Assembly (NCBI GenBank): GCA_051657715.1
Contig: JBOFLF010000004.1
Location: forward strand, 57,365-121,364
Length of the DNA stretch: 64,000 nt
Reading direction: 5' to 3'
From: JBOFBH01 sp051657715
GTDB taxonomy: Bacteria; Actinomycetota; Actinomycetes; Actinomycetales; Angustibacteraceae
The notes under the pieces are model-generated. The model was not told where the DNA came from and searched no databases. It was given only the letters and a program-made list of their open reading frames with translations. Made by a program: the position numbers and the translations under genes. Positions 33,902-42,557 of this stretch are shown here, piece by piece (position 1 is the first letter of the stretch; each line of letters begins with the position of its first letter).

Positions 33902-35344
33902 GTGGTGCAGGGCGCAACCGCCGACCGGCCCACGCTGCGTACCCAGCCCTCAGTGGGGACGGCGACAAGTCCGCCTCCTGAGGCCGTGTCGGTGGCGGTG
34001 CTGGGGTGCGGTGTCGTCGGGACGCAGGTCATCCGCCTGCTGGTAGAGCACGCGGATGAGCTGGCCGCTCGAGCCGGGGCGCGTCTGGAGCTCGTCGGGG
34101 TCGCGGTCCGGCGTACCGGGCGTGATCGGCGCCTGCCGATGGTGGACCCGGCGCTGTTCACGACGGATGCACAGGAGCTGGTGACCCGGGCGGACGTGGT
34201 CGTCGAGGTGATCGGTGGTCTCGAACCCGCTCGGTCGCTGATCCTGTCCGCGATGAAGCATGGCGCCAGCGTGGTGACCGCGAACAAGGCCCTGCTCGCC
34301 GAGGACGGCCCCACCCTGTACGCCGCCGCAGACAGCCACCAGGTCGACCTGTCCTTCGAGGCGGCGGTCGCAGGTGCGATCCCGCTGGTTCGTCCGATCC
34401 GCGAATCGCTCGCCGGAGACCGGATCCATCGGGTGCTCGGCATCGTCAACGGCACCACGAACTTCGTGCTGGACCAGATGGACCGCACCGGAGCGGGCCT
34501 GGAGGAGTCCGTCGAGCAGGCGCAAGAGCTCGGCTACGCCGAAGCCGACCCGACCGCGGACGTCGAGGGTTTCGACGCGGCGGCCAAGGCGGCGATCCTG
34601 GCCTCGTTGGCCTTCCACACCCGGGTTCCGGCCGCAGCGGTGCACCGAGAGGGCATCACCGCGGTGACCGCCTGGGACATCGCCGCCGCCCGGCAGATGG
34701 ACTGCGTGGTCAAGCTGCTGGCCATCTGCGAGCGGGTGGACGGCCTGAGTGCCGCACCCGACGGCGCACGTGAAGACGTGACCGACGACGAGGCCCGCGG
34801 TGCGGGCAACGGTGCCGGCGTGTCGGTCCGGGTGCATCCGGCGATGCTGCCGCGCAGCCACCCGCTGGCGGGTGTCGGCGGCGCCTTCAACGCGGTGTTC
34901 GTCGAGGCGCAGTCCGCGGGTCAGCTGATGTTCTACGGACCGGGCGCGGGCGGTGCTCCCACCGCGAGCGCGGTGCTCGGTGATCTGGTGGCTACCGTGC
35001 GGCAGCGGCTGTCCGGTGGCCGCGGCCCGGGTGAGTCGTCGTACGCCGAGCTGCCGATCCGGGCGATGGGCGAGGTGCGCACCCGGTACCACGTCAGCCT
35101 CGATGTCGCGGACCAGCCCGGGGTGCTAGCCCAGGTCGCGCAGGTTTTCGCCACGCACGGGGTGTCCATCGAGACGGTTCGCCAACGTTTGGCACCCGAT
35201 GCCCCGGACGAGCCGGATCGTGCCGTGCTCGTCGTGGTCACCCACATCGCCACCGACGCGGCGCTGGCAGCGACGGTGCAGGCCCTCGCCGAGCTGGCCG
35301 TGGTGCGCGGGGTCACCAGCGTGATGCGGGTGGAGGGCGAGTAG
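33902..35344 (+). CDS. hom: Homoserine dehydrogenase with ACT domain
   Basis: Reduces aspartate semialdehyde to homoserine at the branch to threonine and methionine. NAD-binding motif VAVLGCGVVGTQVIRLL, TANKALLAEDG, and the catalytic region FEAAVAGAIPLVRPIRESL with NGTTNFVLDQM and ELGYAEADPTADVEGFDAAAKA. The C-terminal ACT domain (DVADQPGVLAQVAQVFATHG) predicts feedback inhibition by threonine. The GTG at 33902 follows GAGGAGG. A ~20-residue insertion rich in Ala, Asp and Gly lies near residues 280-300. It overlaps nothing but is 2 bp from thrC. Confidence 0.96.
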   Translation: MVQGATADRPTLRTQPSVGTATSPPPEAVSVAVLGCGVVGTQVIRLLVEHADELAARAGARLELVGVAVRRTGRDRRLPMVDPALFTTDAQELVTRADVVVEVIGGLEPARSLILSAMKHGASVVTANKALLAEDGPTLYAAADSHQVDLSFEAAVAGAIPLVRPIRESLAGDRIHRVLGIVNGTTNFVLDQMDRTGAGLEESVEQAQELGYAEADPTADVEGFDAAAKAAILASLAFHTRVPAAAVHREGITAVTAWDIAAARQMDCVVKLLAICERVDGLSAAPDGAREDVTDDEARGAGNGAGVSVRVHPAMLPRSHPLAGVGGAFNAVFVEAQSAGQLMFYGPGAGGAPTASAVLGDLVATVRQRLSGGRGPGESSYAELPIRAMGEVRTRYHVSLDVADQPGVLAQVAQVFATHGVSIETVRQRLAPDAPDEPDRAVLVVVTHIATDAALAATVQALAELAVVRGVTSVMRVEGE

Positions 35345-35346
35345 CA

Positions 35347-36429
35347 GTGGCCAGCGTCTGGCGCGGTGTCATCGAGGAGTTCCGGGACCGGCTGCCGGTA
35401 GACGGCGACACGCCGGTGGTCACCCTCGGCGAGGGCGGGACGCCGCTGGTGCCGGCCCGGCACCTGACCGAGCTGACCGGGTGTCAGGTGTGGTTGAAGG
35501 TCGAGGGGATGAACCCGACCGGGTCGTTCAAGGACCGCGGCATGACGATGGCCATCTCCCGGGCCGTGCAGGCTGGCGCCCGAGCCGTGCTGTGCGCATC
35601 CACCGGGAACACCTCGGCTTCCGCGGCCGCGTATGCGACCGCAGCGGGGCTGGCCTGCGGGGTGCTGGTGCCGGACGGCCGGATCGCGCTGGGCAAGCTC
35701 AGCCAGGCGGTGGCGCACGGCGCCACCCTGCTGCAGGTGGACGGGAATTTCGACGATTGCCTGACGCTGGCTCGCAAGCTCGCCGAGGCATACCCGGTGG
35801 ACCTGGTCAACTCGGTGAACCCGTACCGGATCGAGGGTCAGAAGACCGCCGCGTTCGAGATCGTCGACGCGCTCGGGGACGCACCGGACCTGCACTGTAT
35901 CCCGGTGGGGAACGCGGGCAACATCACCGCGTACTGGCAGGGGTACCGCGAGTACACCCACGGTTCGCGCCAGCCCGGTCCGGCGACCCGCGCCCCGGCG
36001 ATGTGGGGTTTCCAGGCGGCTGGGGCGGCACCCATCGTGGCCGGGCACCCGGTGGACCAGCCGGAGACGATCGCGACGGCGATCCGGATCGGCAACCCGG
36101 CGTCCTGGCGGTCTGCGGAGCAGGCCCGGGACGCCAGCGGCGGCCGGATCGCCGCGGTCACCGACGATCAGATCCTCGCCGCGCACCGCCTGCTGGCCCG
36201 GCGGGAGGGGGTGTTCGTCGAGCCGGCGTCCGCGGCCAGCGTGGCTGGCCTGGTGGCCGCGCACACCGCTGGCGACCTGCCGACCGGCCAGCGGGTGGTG
36301 TGCACGGTGACCGGCCATGGGCTCAAGGATCCGCAATGGGCGCTTCGCACGCCGGATGGCGCCGAGGTCCGCCCGGTCCGCGTCCCGGTGGACGCGGTGA
36401 CGGCGGCGCACGCCCTGGGACTGGGGTAG
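35347..36429 (+). CDS. thrC: Threonine synthase
   Basis: PLP enzyme converting O-phosphohomoserine to threonine. The PLP lysine is in GMNPTGSFKDRGMTMA, the phosphate-binding loop in IPVGNAGNITAYWQGY, and the C-terminal SG-type motif in CTVTGHGLKDP. Length 360 aa is typical of the short actinobacterial form. GTG at 35347 is 2 bp after the hom stop and 3 bp separate it from thrB, so hom-thrC-thrB are translated as one operon. Confidence 0.96.
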   Translation: MASVWRGVIEEFRDRLPVDGDTPVVTLGEGGTPLVPARHLTELTGCQVWLKVEGMNPTGSFKDRGMTMAISRAVQAGARAVLCASTGNTSASAAAYATAAGLACGVLVPDGRIALGKLSQAVAHGATLLQVDGNFDDCLTLARKLAEAYPVDLVNSVNPYRIEGQKTAAFEIVDALGDAPDLHCIPVGNAGNITAYWQGYREYTHGSRQPGPATRAPAMWGFQAAGAAPIVAGHPVDQPETIATAIRIGNPASWRSAEQARDASGGRIAAVTDDQILAAHRLLARREGVFVEPASAASVAGLVAAHTAGDLPTGQRVVCTVTGHGLKDPQWALRTPDGAEVRPVRVPVDAVTAAHALGLG

Positions 36430-36432
36430 CGG

Positions 36433-37413
36433 GTGCCCGGCAGCCCGCCCGAGCGGCCTGGTAGTTCGCCCGATCGTCCGGGCGTCGTGGTGCCAACTGG
36501 TGCTGAGGTCACCGTCCGGGTCCCGGCGACCAGCGCCAACCTGGGTCCCGGTTTCGACTGCGTCGGTCTCGCTCTCGGCATCTGGGACGAGGTCCAGGTG
36601 CAGATCGGTGATCCACCGGGTTCGTCGATCGACGTGCACGGCGAGGGCGCCGACGACCTGGACCGGGGAGCCGACCACCTCGTCCTGGTCGGCGTGCGGG
36701 AGGGGCTTCGGGCCGCCGCCGCCCACGTCGAGGCCGGCATACACCTGGTGTGCCGCAACGCGATCCCGCACGGTCGAGGGCTGGGGTCCTCGGCGTCGGC
36801 GGTGGTGGCCGGTCTGGCCGCCGGCCGCGCCTTGGCCGCGCTCGGCGCGCCCCCGACGGCCTCACCGACGGACGACGACCTGCTCGCGCTCGCCGTCACG
36901 ATCGAGGGGCACCCGGACAATGCCGCGGCGGCGCTCCTCGGCGGGCTGACCCTCGCCTGGACCCAGGACGGGCGCCCGAGGGCTCGCAGGTTGACGCCGC
37001 ATCCCGAGCTGGCCGTGGTCGTCGCGGTGCCCGAGCACCGTCTCGCCACCCGGCACGCCCGATCGGTGCTGCCGTCCGCGGTGCCGCACGAGCACGCCGC
37101 CACGAACGCGGCCCGGGCCGCGCTCTTGATCGTCGCGGCCACCGCGGACCCGGACCTGCTGTTGCCGGCCACCGAGGATCTGCTGCACCAGCAGCAGCGC
37201 GGAGCGGTGCTACCAGACACGTTGCACGTACTGCATCGCCTCCGGGCCGATGGCTGGGCGGCTGTGGTGTCGGGTGCCGGGCCGAGCCTGCTGGTCCTAA
37301 CGTGCCGTCGGCGGTGGCCGGCTGCCCGCGAGGCTGTCGAGCGGATCGTCAGGTCGGGGTGGCGGGTGTGGTGCCCGCCATTGGCTTCCGGTGCGTCCGT
37401 GAGCCCCGGCTGA
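36433..37413 (+). CDS. thrB: Homoserine kinase
   Basis: GHMP-family kinase phosphorylating homoserine. Motif 1 VRVPATSANLGPGFDCVGLAL, motif 2 PHGRGLGSSASAVVAGLAAGR (ATP binding), motif 3 AAVVSGAGPSLLVL. Length 326 aa. GTG at 36433; the first ~25 residues are Pro/Gly-rich and the true start could be the later GTG near 36487-36490. Last gene of the threonine operon; a 320-bp leader for rho follows. Confidence 0.95.
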   Translation: MPGSPPERPGSSPDRPGVVVPTGAEVTVRVPATSANLGPGFDCVGLALGIWDEVQVQIGDPPGSSIDVHGEGADDLDRGADHLVLVGVREGLRAAAAHVEAGIHLVCRNAIPHGRGLGSSASAVVAGLAAGRALAALGAPPTASPTDDDLLALAVTIEGHPDNAAAALLGGLTLAWTQDGRPRARRLTPHPELAVVVAVPEHRLATRHARSVLPSAVPHEHAATNAARAALLIVAATADPDLLLPATEDLLHQQQRGAVLPDTLHVLHRLRADGWAAVVSGAGPSLLVLTCRRRWPAAREAVERIVRSGWRVWCPPLASGASVSPG

Positions 37414-37733
37414 GCTGGAGATCGCCAGGCTCCCCGCCGGTCAGCTGACCCATAGCCAGGACGCGATCGTCCGGGTTGGTGTTACGCTGATCCTGCGTCA
37501 GCGAGTCAGGCCACTTGTCTGTTCAGCTCTTTGTCTGTCTCGACGAGCATCTGCCCGAGCGCCGACGCATCTGCTGCCCTCCATCCGTGAATCACCCGTT
37601 CTGGGCGCACGCGTGGACACGACACCCATCTGCATCGTCGGGGTCGTGGCGGCGACACCGCACCCGGACGTGATCCGGGTGCACCACCTCGTGCCGTGAC
37701 TCGCGCGGCGCGACGAGGGGAGAAGGATCCTCT
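37414..37733 (+). promoter_or_regulatory. rho leader region with a palindrome and a 9-bp hairpin
   Basis: This 320-bp gap has no gene. It holds the 12-bp palindrome GGTCAGCTGACC at 37439-37450, a possible -10 hexamer TACGCT at 37483-37488, and a perfect hairpin: GCACCCGGA (37660-37668) with its complement at 37674-37682 and a 5-base loop. The hairpin is 51 bp before the rho start. Long structured leaders are usual for rho, which regulates its own transcription by terminating in the leader; whether this hairpin takes part is inference. Confidence 0.55.
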
Positions 37734-39680
37734 GTGACGGACATCACCGACAGTGCCGACGTGACGTCGTCCGACGGCGCTGCTTTGGCCCTCGACCGTG
37801 CTATCGGTCTGAGTGGCAAGCGATTGCCCGAGCTGCAGGCGATCGCCCACGAGCTGGGCATCACCGGCACCGGCCGGATGCGCAAGAGTGACCTCATCGC
37901 CGCGATCGGCCAGCGGCGCAATCGAGGCGATGGCACACCCACCCGGGAGTCCGGTGGTGCTACCGCCATCGGCCTGGGTGCCACGGCGAGCAGCCCGATG
38001 CCCGCTCAGGACACCTTGCCGGTCGAGCACTCGTCATCGTCTCCGGTCGCTCGTTCATCTTCGGAAGCCGGCTCTGCTGCGGTCGCCGACGATGCCTCCG
38101 CTCGGGTCGAACCGCCCGCGGACAGGCCAGCCCGGGCGTCTAGTCGCGGCACCGACGACGGCCGGGCGTCGGTGCAGCCGTCCGAGAGCCCGGCGCGGGA
38201 CGGTCGCGACGGCGCCACTGGCGGTCGTGCTGACCGTGACCGCGGCGCCCGTCCTCCTCACCGGCAGGAAGCCGACCGGCAGGAAGCCGACCGGCAGCAG
38301 GGTGACCGGCAGCAGGGTGACCGGCAGCAGGGTGACCGGCAGAACCGGAGCCAAGGCCAGGGCCAGCAGGGCCAGCAGAATCGTCAACCAGGTCGTCCGG
38401 ACGACGACGACGGGAGCGGGCGTCGGCGCCGCGGGCGCTACCGCGATCGTCGACGGCGGGGTCGTAGCGGCGGCGAGCCTGGATATGCCCAGGACGAACC
38501 GGAGGTCGGCGAGGACGACGTGCTGCTTCCGGTGGCCGGGATCCTCGACGTCCTCGACAGCTATGCCTTCCTGCGTACCTCCGGCTACCTGCCCGGCCCC
38601 AGCGACGTGTACGTCTCGCTCAACCAGGTGAAGAAGAACGGCTTGCGGAAGGGTGACGCGGTCATCGGCGCCATTCGGCAGCCGCGCGAGGGCGAGCAGC
38701 CGTCCGGCCAGGGCAACCGGAACAAGTTCAACGCCCTGGTCCGGCTGGACACGGTGAACGGGATGACGCCCGAGGAGGCTCGTCAACGAGTCGAGTTCGG
38801 CAAGCTCACCCCGTTGTACCCGCAGGAGCGGCTCCGGCTGGAGACCGAGCCAGGCATCGCCACCACCCGGATCATCGACCTCGTCGCCCCGATCGGGAAG
38901 GGTCAGCGCGGGCTCATCGTGTCCCCGGCCAAGGCCGGTAAGACGTTGGTGATGCAGGCCATCGCGAATGCGATCAGCGTGAACAACCCGGAGTGCCACC
39001 TCATGGTCGTCCTGGTGGACGAGCGGCCTGAGGAGGTCACCGACATGCAGCGGGCGGTCAAGGGCGAGGTGATCGCCTCGACGTTCGACCGCCCGGCTGA
39101 CGACCACACCACCGTTGCTGAGCTGGCCATCGAGCGGGCCAAGCGCCTGGTCGAGATGGGCCACGACGTCGTCGTCCTGCTCGACTCGATCACCCGGCTC
39201 GGACGGGCCTACAACCTGGCGGCTCCAGCCAGTGGGCGGATCATGTCCGGTGGCGTGGACTCCAGCGCGCTGTACCCGCCGAAGCGGTTCTTCGGCGCCG
39301 CCCGGAACATCGAGAACGGTGGATCGCTCACCATCCTGGCCACCGCTTTGATCGATACCGGCTCGAAGATGGACGAGGTGATCTTCGAGGAGTTCAAGGG
39401 CACTGGGAATATGGAGCTGCGGTTGGATCGTCGCCTGGCGGACAAGCGGTTGTTCCCCGCCGTGGACGTGAACCCCTCCGGCACCCGCCGGGAGGAGATC
39501 CTGCTCAGCCGGGAGGAGTTGTCGGTCAGCTGGAAGTTGCGCCGGGTGCTAACCGCGCTGGACTCCCAGCAGGCTTTGGAGCTGCTGCTGTCCAAGCTGA
39601 AGGAGACTCGCAGCAACGCCGAGTTCCTCATGCAGGTGCACAAGACCACGCCCGTTCCAGGCAAAGGCGATGACGACTGA
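37734..39680 (+). CDS. rho: Transcription termination factor Rho with long disordered insert
   Basis: Hexameric RNA helicase that ends transcription. Residues ~20-62 are the Rho_N domain (KRLPELQAIAHELGITGTGRMRKSDLIAAIG). A low-complexity insert of about 190 residues follows, first Ser/Ala/Glu rich, then DRQ(E/Q)(A/G) repeats and an Arg/Gly/Asp-rich segment. The RNA-binding OB fold (LPVAGILDVLDSYAFLRTSGYLPG) and the ATPase domain complete it: PAKAGKTLVMQAIA (Walker A), VVVLLDSITRLGRAYN (Walker B) and Q/R-loop motifs GGVDSSALYPPKRFFGAAR. Total 648 aa against 419 in E. coli. The insert is typical for actinobacterial Rho. Start GTG 37734 follows GGGGAGAAGG. Confidence 0.96.
   Translation: MTDITDSADVTSSDGAALALDRAIGLSGKRLPELQAIAHELGITGTGRMRKSDLIAAIGQRRNRGDGTPTRESGGATAIGLGATASSPMPAQDTLPVEHSSSSPVARSSSEAGSAAVADDASARVEPPADRPARASSRGTDDGRASVQPSESPARDGRDGATGGRADRDRGARPPHRQEADRQEADRQQGDRQQGDRQQGDRQNRSQGQGQQGQQNRQPGRPDDDDGSGRRRRGRYRDRRRRGRSGGEPGYAQDEPEVGEDDVLLPVAGILDVLDSYAFLRTSGYLPGPSDVYVSLNQVKKNGLRKGDAVIGAIRQPREGEQPSGQGNRNKFNALVRLDTVNGMTPEEARQRVEFGKLTPLYPQERLRLETEPGIATTRIIDLVAPIGKGQRGLIVSPAKAGKTLVMQAIANAISVNNPECHLMVVLVDERPEEVTDMQRAVKGEVIASTFDRPADDHTTVAELAIERAKRLVEMGHDVVVLLDSITRLGRAYNLAAPASGRIMSGGVDSSALYPPKRFFGAARNIENGGSLTILATALIDTGSKMDEVIFEEFKGTGNMELRLDRRLADKRLFPAVDVNPSGTRREEILLSREELSVSWKLRRVLTALDSQQALELLLSKLKETRSNAEFLMQVHKTTPVPGKGDDD
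38260..38342 (+). repeat. 15-bp tandem repeats in the rho insert
   Basis: ACCGGCAGGAAGCCG twice (38260-38289), then ACCGGCAGCAGGGTG three times (38290-38334) and a partial unit. The translated unit is DRQ-E-A or DRQ-Q-G. The units are identical within each subtype, so copy number may vary between strains without breaking the frame. Confidence 0.95.
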
Positions 39681-39712
39681 GAGCTGAGGAGAGCAGGAGC
39701 GCGACGTCGGCC

Positions 39713-39738
39713 GGAATGCGGTGCCCCGCGACGAGGTT
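39713..39738 (+). promoter_or_regulatory. SigR-type promoter (GGAAT-N18-GTT) upstream of rpmE
   Basis: GGAAT at 39713-39717 and GTT at 39736-39738 with exactly 18 bases between. It is about 110 bp upstream of rpmE. In S. coelicolor the zinc-type L31 gene rpmE is a direct SigR target, so this is probably functional. Confidence 0.75.
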
Positions 39739-39850
39739 GGCGTGGGGGCCAGCGCCGCTCTGGCAGACTCCGTGCGAGCAACGCTCACCAGGTTCCGGTT
39801 CACGGCCACTGACGCTGGTCGACCCGGCAACCGCCATGTTGAGGAGCATG

Positions 39851-40078
39851 ATGAAGAAGGACATCCACCCCGAGTACGCCACGACCGAGGTCACCTGCAC
39901 CTGCGGGGCGCGGTTCGGCACTCGCAGCACCGCTGGCTCTGGGCAGATTCATGCCGAGGTGTGCAGTCAGTGCCATCCCTTCTACACCGGCAAGCAGAAG
40001 ATCATGGACACCGGCGGCCGGGTCGCGCGGTTCCAAGCCCGCTACGGCAAGGACGCAAAGGCTGGTACCAGTCGCTAG
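39851..40078 (+). CDS. rpmE: Ribosomal protein bL31, zinc-binding form
   Basis: 75-residue large-subunit protein beginning MKKDIHPEYATTEVTCTCG. The four cysteines C16, C18, C38 and C41 of the zinc form are all present. The second of two adjacent ATGs (39851) is chosen: it gives the conserved MKKDIHP start and the better distance from GAGGAG at 39841. It lies downstream of rho as in many bacteria, but with a 170-bp gap holding a SigR-type promoter, so its expression can be raised separately under thiol stress. Confidence 0.96.
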   Translation: MKKDIHPEYATTEVTCTCGARFGTRSTAGSGQIHAEVCSQCHPFYTGKQKIMDTGGRVARFQARYGKDAKAGTSR

Positions 40079-40086
40079 CTCTCCTC

Positions 40087-40118
40087 GGTGCCGGCATCCC
40101 ACCGCGGATGCCGGCACC
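40087..40118 (+). terminator. Intrinsic terminator after rpmE
   Basis: GGTGCCGGCATCC (40087-40099) and its exact complement (40106-40118) form a 13-bp stem with loop CACCGC, 8 bp after the rpmE stop, followed by TTCG. Confidence 0.85.
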
Positions 40119-40242
40119 TTCGTGCGCCCAGGGCAGGTCCGCGAGGGCGCGTTGAGCAAGGTGTCCCGCCGCGAGGGAGGTATCGCGCCGCAGGCCCAGA
40201 TCAGGCCCGACACGGTCAGGCCCGACACGAAGGGAGTCATCG

Positions 40243-41340
40243 GTGTCCGATCCCGCCCAGACTCCTCTCGTTGAGACGTTGGTGGCTGAGCATGCCGTGG
40301 TTCAGCGGCAGCTCAGCGACCCTCGGGTGCACGCCGACCCGGCCCGCGCCCGTCAGCTAGCCCGGCGGTTCGCCGAGCTAGAGCCGGTGGTGACGGCACA
40401 CGCTGCCGTCCGTCGGGCTCGAGGTGACGTGGAGGCGGCCACCGAGCTGGCAGCAGCTGACTCCTCCTTCGTCCGAGAGGTGCCCGTGCTGCGGGAGCAG
40501 CTCGCGCAGGCCCGCGCACTGCTGGCCGACTTGCTGGTTCCGCGGGATCCGGACGACGACCGGGACGTGATCATTGAGATTAAAGCGGGGGAGGGTGGAA
40601 CCGAGTCCGCGTTGTTCGCCGCGGACCTGCTGCGCATGTACCTGCGGTTCGCCGAGCGTTGCGGGTGGTCGACCGCCGTTTTGGCCACCGCCGAGGGCGA
40701 TCTGGGCGGCTACAAGAGCGTCTCGGTGGCGGTCCGCAGCAGAGGCACGCCAGCGCCCGGGTGTGGCACCTGGTCGCGGCTGAAGTACGAGGGCGGTGTG
40801 CATCGGGTGCAGCGGGTCCCGGTCACCGAGTCGCAGGGCCGGATCCACACCTCCGCGGTTGGCGTGCTGGTGCTGCCGGAGCCCGACGAGACCGAGGAGC
40901 TGGACATCCCGGCGTCGGACCTGCGGATCGATGTGTTCCGGTCCAGCGGCCCGGGAGGCCAGAGCGTCAACACCACCGACTCCGCGGTGCGGATCACCCA
41001 CCTGCCGACCGGCACCGTGGTGTCGTGCCAGAACGAGAAAAGCCAGTTGCAGAACCGCGAGCAGGCGATGCGGATCCTGCGCGCTCGGTTGCGCGCCGCG
41101 GCCCAGGAACGGGCGCGCACTCAAGAGGCCGAAGCTCGGCGCAGCCAGGTCCGGTCCGTGGATCGTTCCGAGCGGATCCGCACGTACAACTTCCCGGAGA
41201 ACCGGGTGACCGATCACCGCACCGGCTATAAGGCGTACAACCTGGCCGCGGTGCTGGACGGTGACCTGGAAGCCGTGGTGCGATCTGCGATCGACGCGGA
41301 CCGCGCGATCCCAGCCGGCGACGACCACCTGGACCGTTGA
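40243..41340 (+). CDS. prfA: Peptide chain release factor 1
   Basis: Terminates translation at UAA and UAG. The GGQ motif is in RSSGPGGQSVNTTDSAVRITH; the methylated Gln is the substrate of PrmC encoded next. The stop-codon recognition region of the PxT type lies just upstream in the variable domain (RGTPAPGCGTWSRLKYEGGVHRVQRVP context). Length 365 aa. GTG start at 40243. Its stop overlaps the prmC frame by 4 bp. Confidence 0.96.
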   Translation: MSDPAQTPLVETLVAEHAVVQRQLSDPRVHADPARARQLARRFAELEPVVTAHAAVRRARGDVEAATELAAADSSFVREVPVLREQLAQARALLADLLVPRDPDDDRDVIIEIKAGEGGTESALFAADLLRMYLRFAERCGWSTAVLATAEGDLGGYKSVSVAVRSRGTPAPGCGTWSRLKYEGGVHRVQRVPVTESQGRIHTSAVGVLVLPEPDETEELDIPASDLRIDVFRSSGPGGQSVNTTDSAVRITHLPTGTVVSCQNEKSQLQNREQAMRILRARLRAAAQERARTQEAEARRSQVRSVDRSERIRTYNFPENRVTDHRTGYKAYNLAAVLDGDLEAVVRSAIDADRAIPAGDDHLDR

Positions 41341-42491
41341 CCTCGACCGGGCGACCCGGTCGAACGACCCGGTCGGTGGCTCGACCGCACGACCCGACCG
41401 ACGACTCGGCCGGGGACCTGACTGACGGCTGGGCCGAGGATCCGGCCGGCGGGTGGGCCGAGGCCGACGCGTCAGTCAGTGCCCTGGATGACGCTCCCGC
41501 TGACGCCCTAGTGCGGGTCACGGACGAGGTTTTCAGCGTGCCGGCTTCAGATCAGATCGACTGGGCAGTCCAGCTGCTCACCGACGCCGGTGTGCCGAGC
41601 CCGCGCCATGACGTCGAGGCGCTGGCCGCCCACGTGCTGGGCGTGGCCGCGTCGTCGGTACGGCTTGCTCTCCTACGTGGCGACCGGCTCGCGCTGGATC
41701 CCGCGTTCGGCGAGGCGGTGGCCCGGCGGGCCGAGCGGGTGCCGCTGCAGCACCTGACCGGGACGGCGCCGTTCCGCACTCTCGAGCTGGCCGTCGGGCC
41801 AGGGGTCTTCGTCCCACGGCCGGAGACCGAGCTGGTGGCCGGCGCCGGCGTGGACGCCGCCCGCCGAGCCGTGAGCAGCGGGCGTCGGCCAGTGGTGGTG
41901 GATCTGTGCGCTGGATCAGCCGCCCTCGCGTTGTCCGTGGCGGCGGAGGTGCCGTCGGCTCGCGTGCATGCCGTTGAGCTGTCGGCGCACGCGGTGGCGT
42001 GGGCTCAGCGGAACATCGACGCGCTGGGTCTGACGGTTCAGCTGCATCAAGCCGATGTCACGGATCCAGCCTTCCCGGCCGCGTTCCTGCGATCGGTGAT
42101 CGACCTCCGGCCGGATCCTGGAGCAGCGGACCTCGCAGCGGTCGACATCGTGGTGAGCAATCCGCCGTACATCCCGCCGGGTGCGTCGCCGGTGGACCCA
42201 GAGGTGCGGGACCACGACCCGCCCATGGCGCTGTACGGCGGCGGTCCGGACGGGCTGTTGATCCCGCGAGCGGTGGTCCGGGTGGCGGCGCGGCTGCTGC
42301 GGCCTGGCGGGGTCCTGGTACTGGAGCACGCGGACGTCCAGCAGGACGCGGTGCTCGCGATGATGACCGGCAGTGCGTGGGACGCCGCTGTCGGCCACCA
42401 CGACCTCACCGGCCGTCCTCGCTATGCCATCGCCCGCCGGGCAGCTACGTCATCACTCACCGGGCAGCCTGATCACCCGCGGGACGTCTGA
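41337..42491 (+). CDS. prmC: Release factor glutamine methyltransferase PrmC
   Basis: SAM-dependent methylation of the GGQ glutamine in release factors. The substrate motif NPPY is in DIVVSNPPYIPPG and the SAM-binding motif is VVDLCAGSAALALSVA; the N-terminal helical domain begins near DQIDWAVQLLTDAGVPSPRHD. From the TTG at 41337 the product is 384 residues, about 90 longer than usual, with a low-complexity N-terminus (DDSAGDLTDGWAEDPAGGWA). A later GTG could be the real start, but the overlap with prfA favours coupling. Confidence 0.9.
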   Translation: MTSTGRPGRTTRSVARPHDPTDDSAGDLTDGWAEDPAGGWAEADASVSALDDAPADALVRVTDEVFSVPASDQIDWAVQLLTDAGVPSPRHDVEALAAHVLGVAASSVRLALLRGDRLALDPAFGEAVARRAERVPLQHLTGTAPFRTLELAVGPGVFVPRPETELVAGAGVDAARRAVSSGRRPVVVDLCAGSAALALSVAAEVPSARVHAVELSAHAVAWAQRNIDALGLTVQLHQADVTDPAFPAAFLRSVIDLRPDPGAADLAAVDIVVSNPPYIPPGASPVDPEVRDHDPPMALYGGGPDGLLIPRAVVRVAARLLRPGGVLVLEHADVQQDAVLAMMTGSAWDAAVGHHDLTGRPRYAIARRAATSSLTGQPDHPRDV

Positions 42492-42557
42492 GCGGCCAGA
42501 GCCACGACAAGCCGATCGCCTGGCCGAGTCCGGTCGTCGTCAGGGCGCAGTGGCAGG

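Noticed and set aside
32089..34488. 799-residue minus-strand ORF
   Set aside because: Complement of lysA and the start of hom, with no family motifs.
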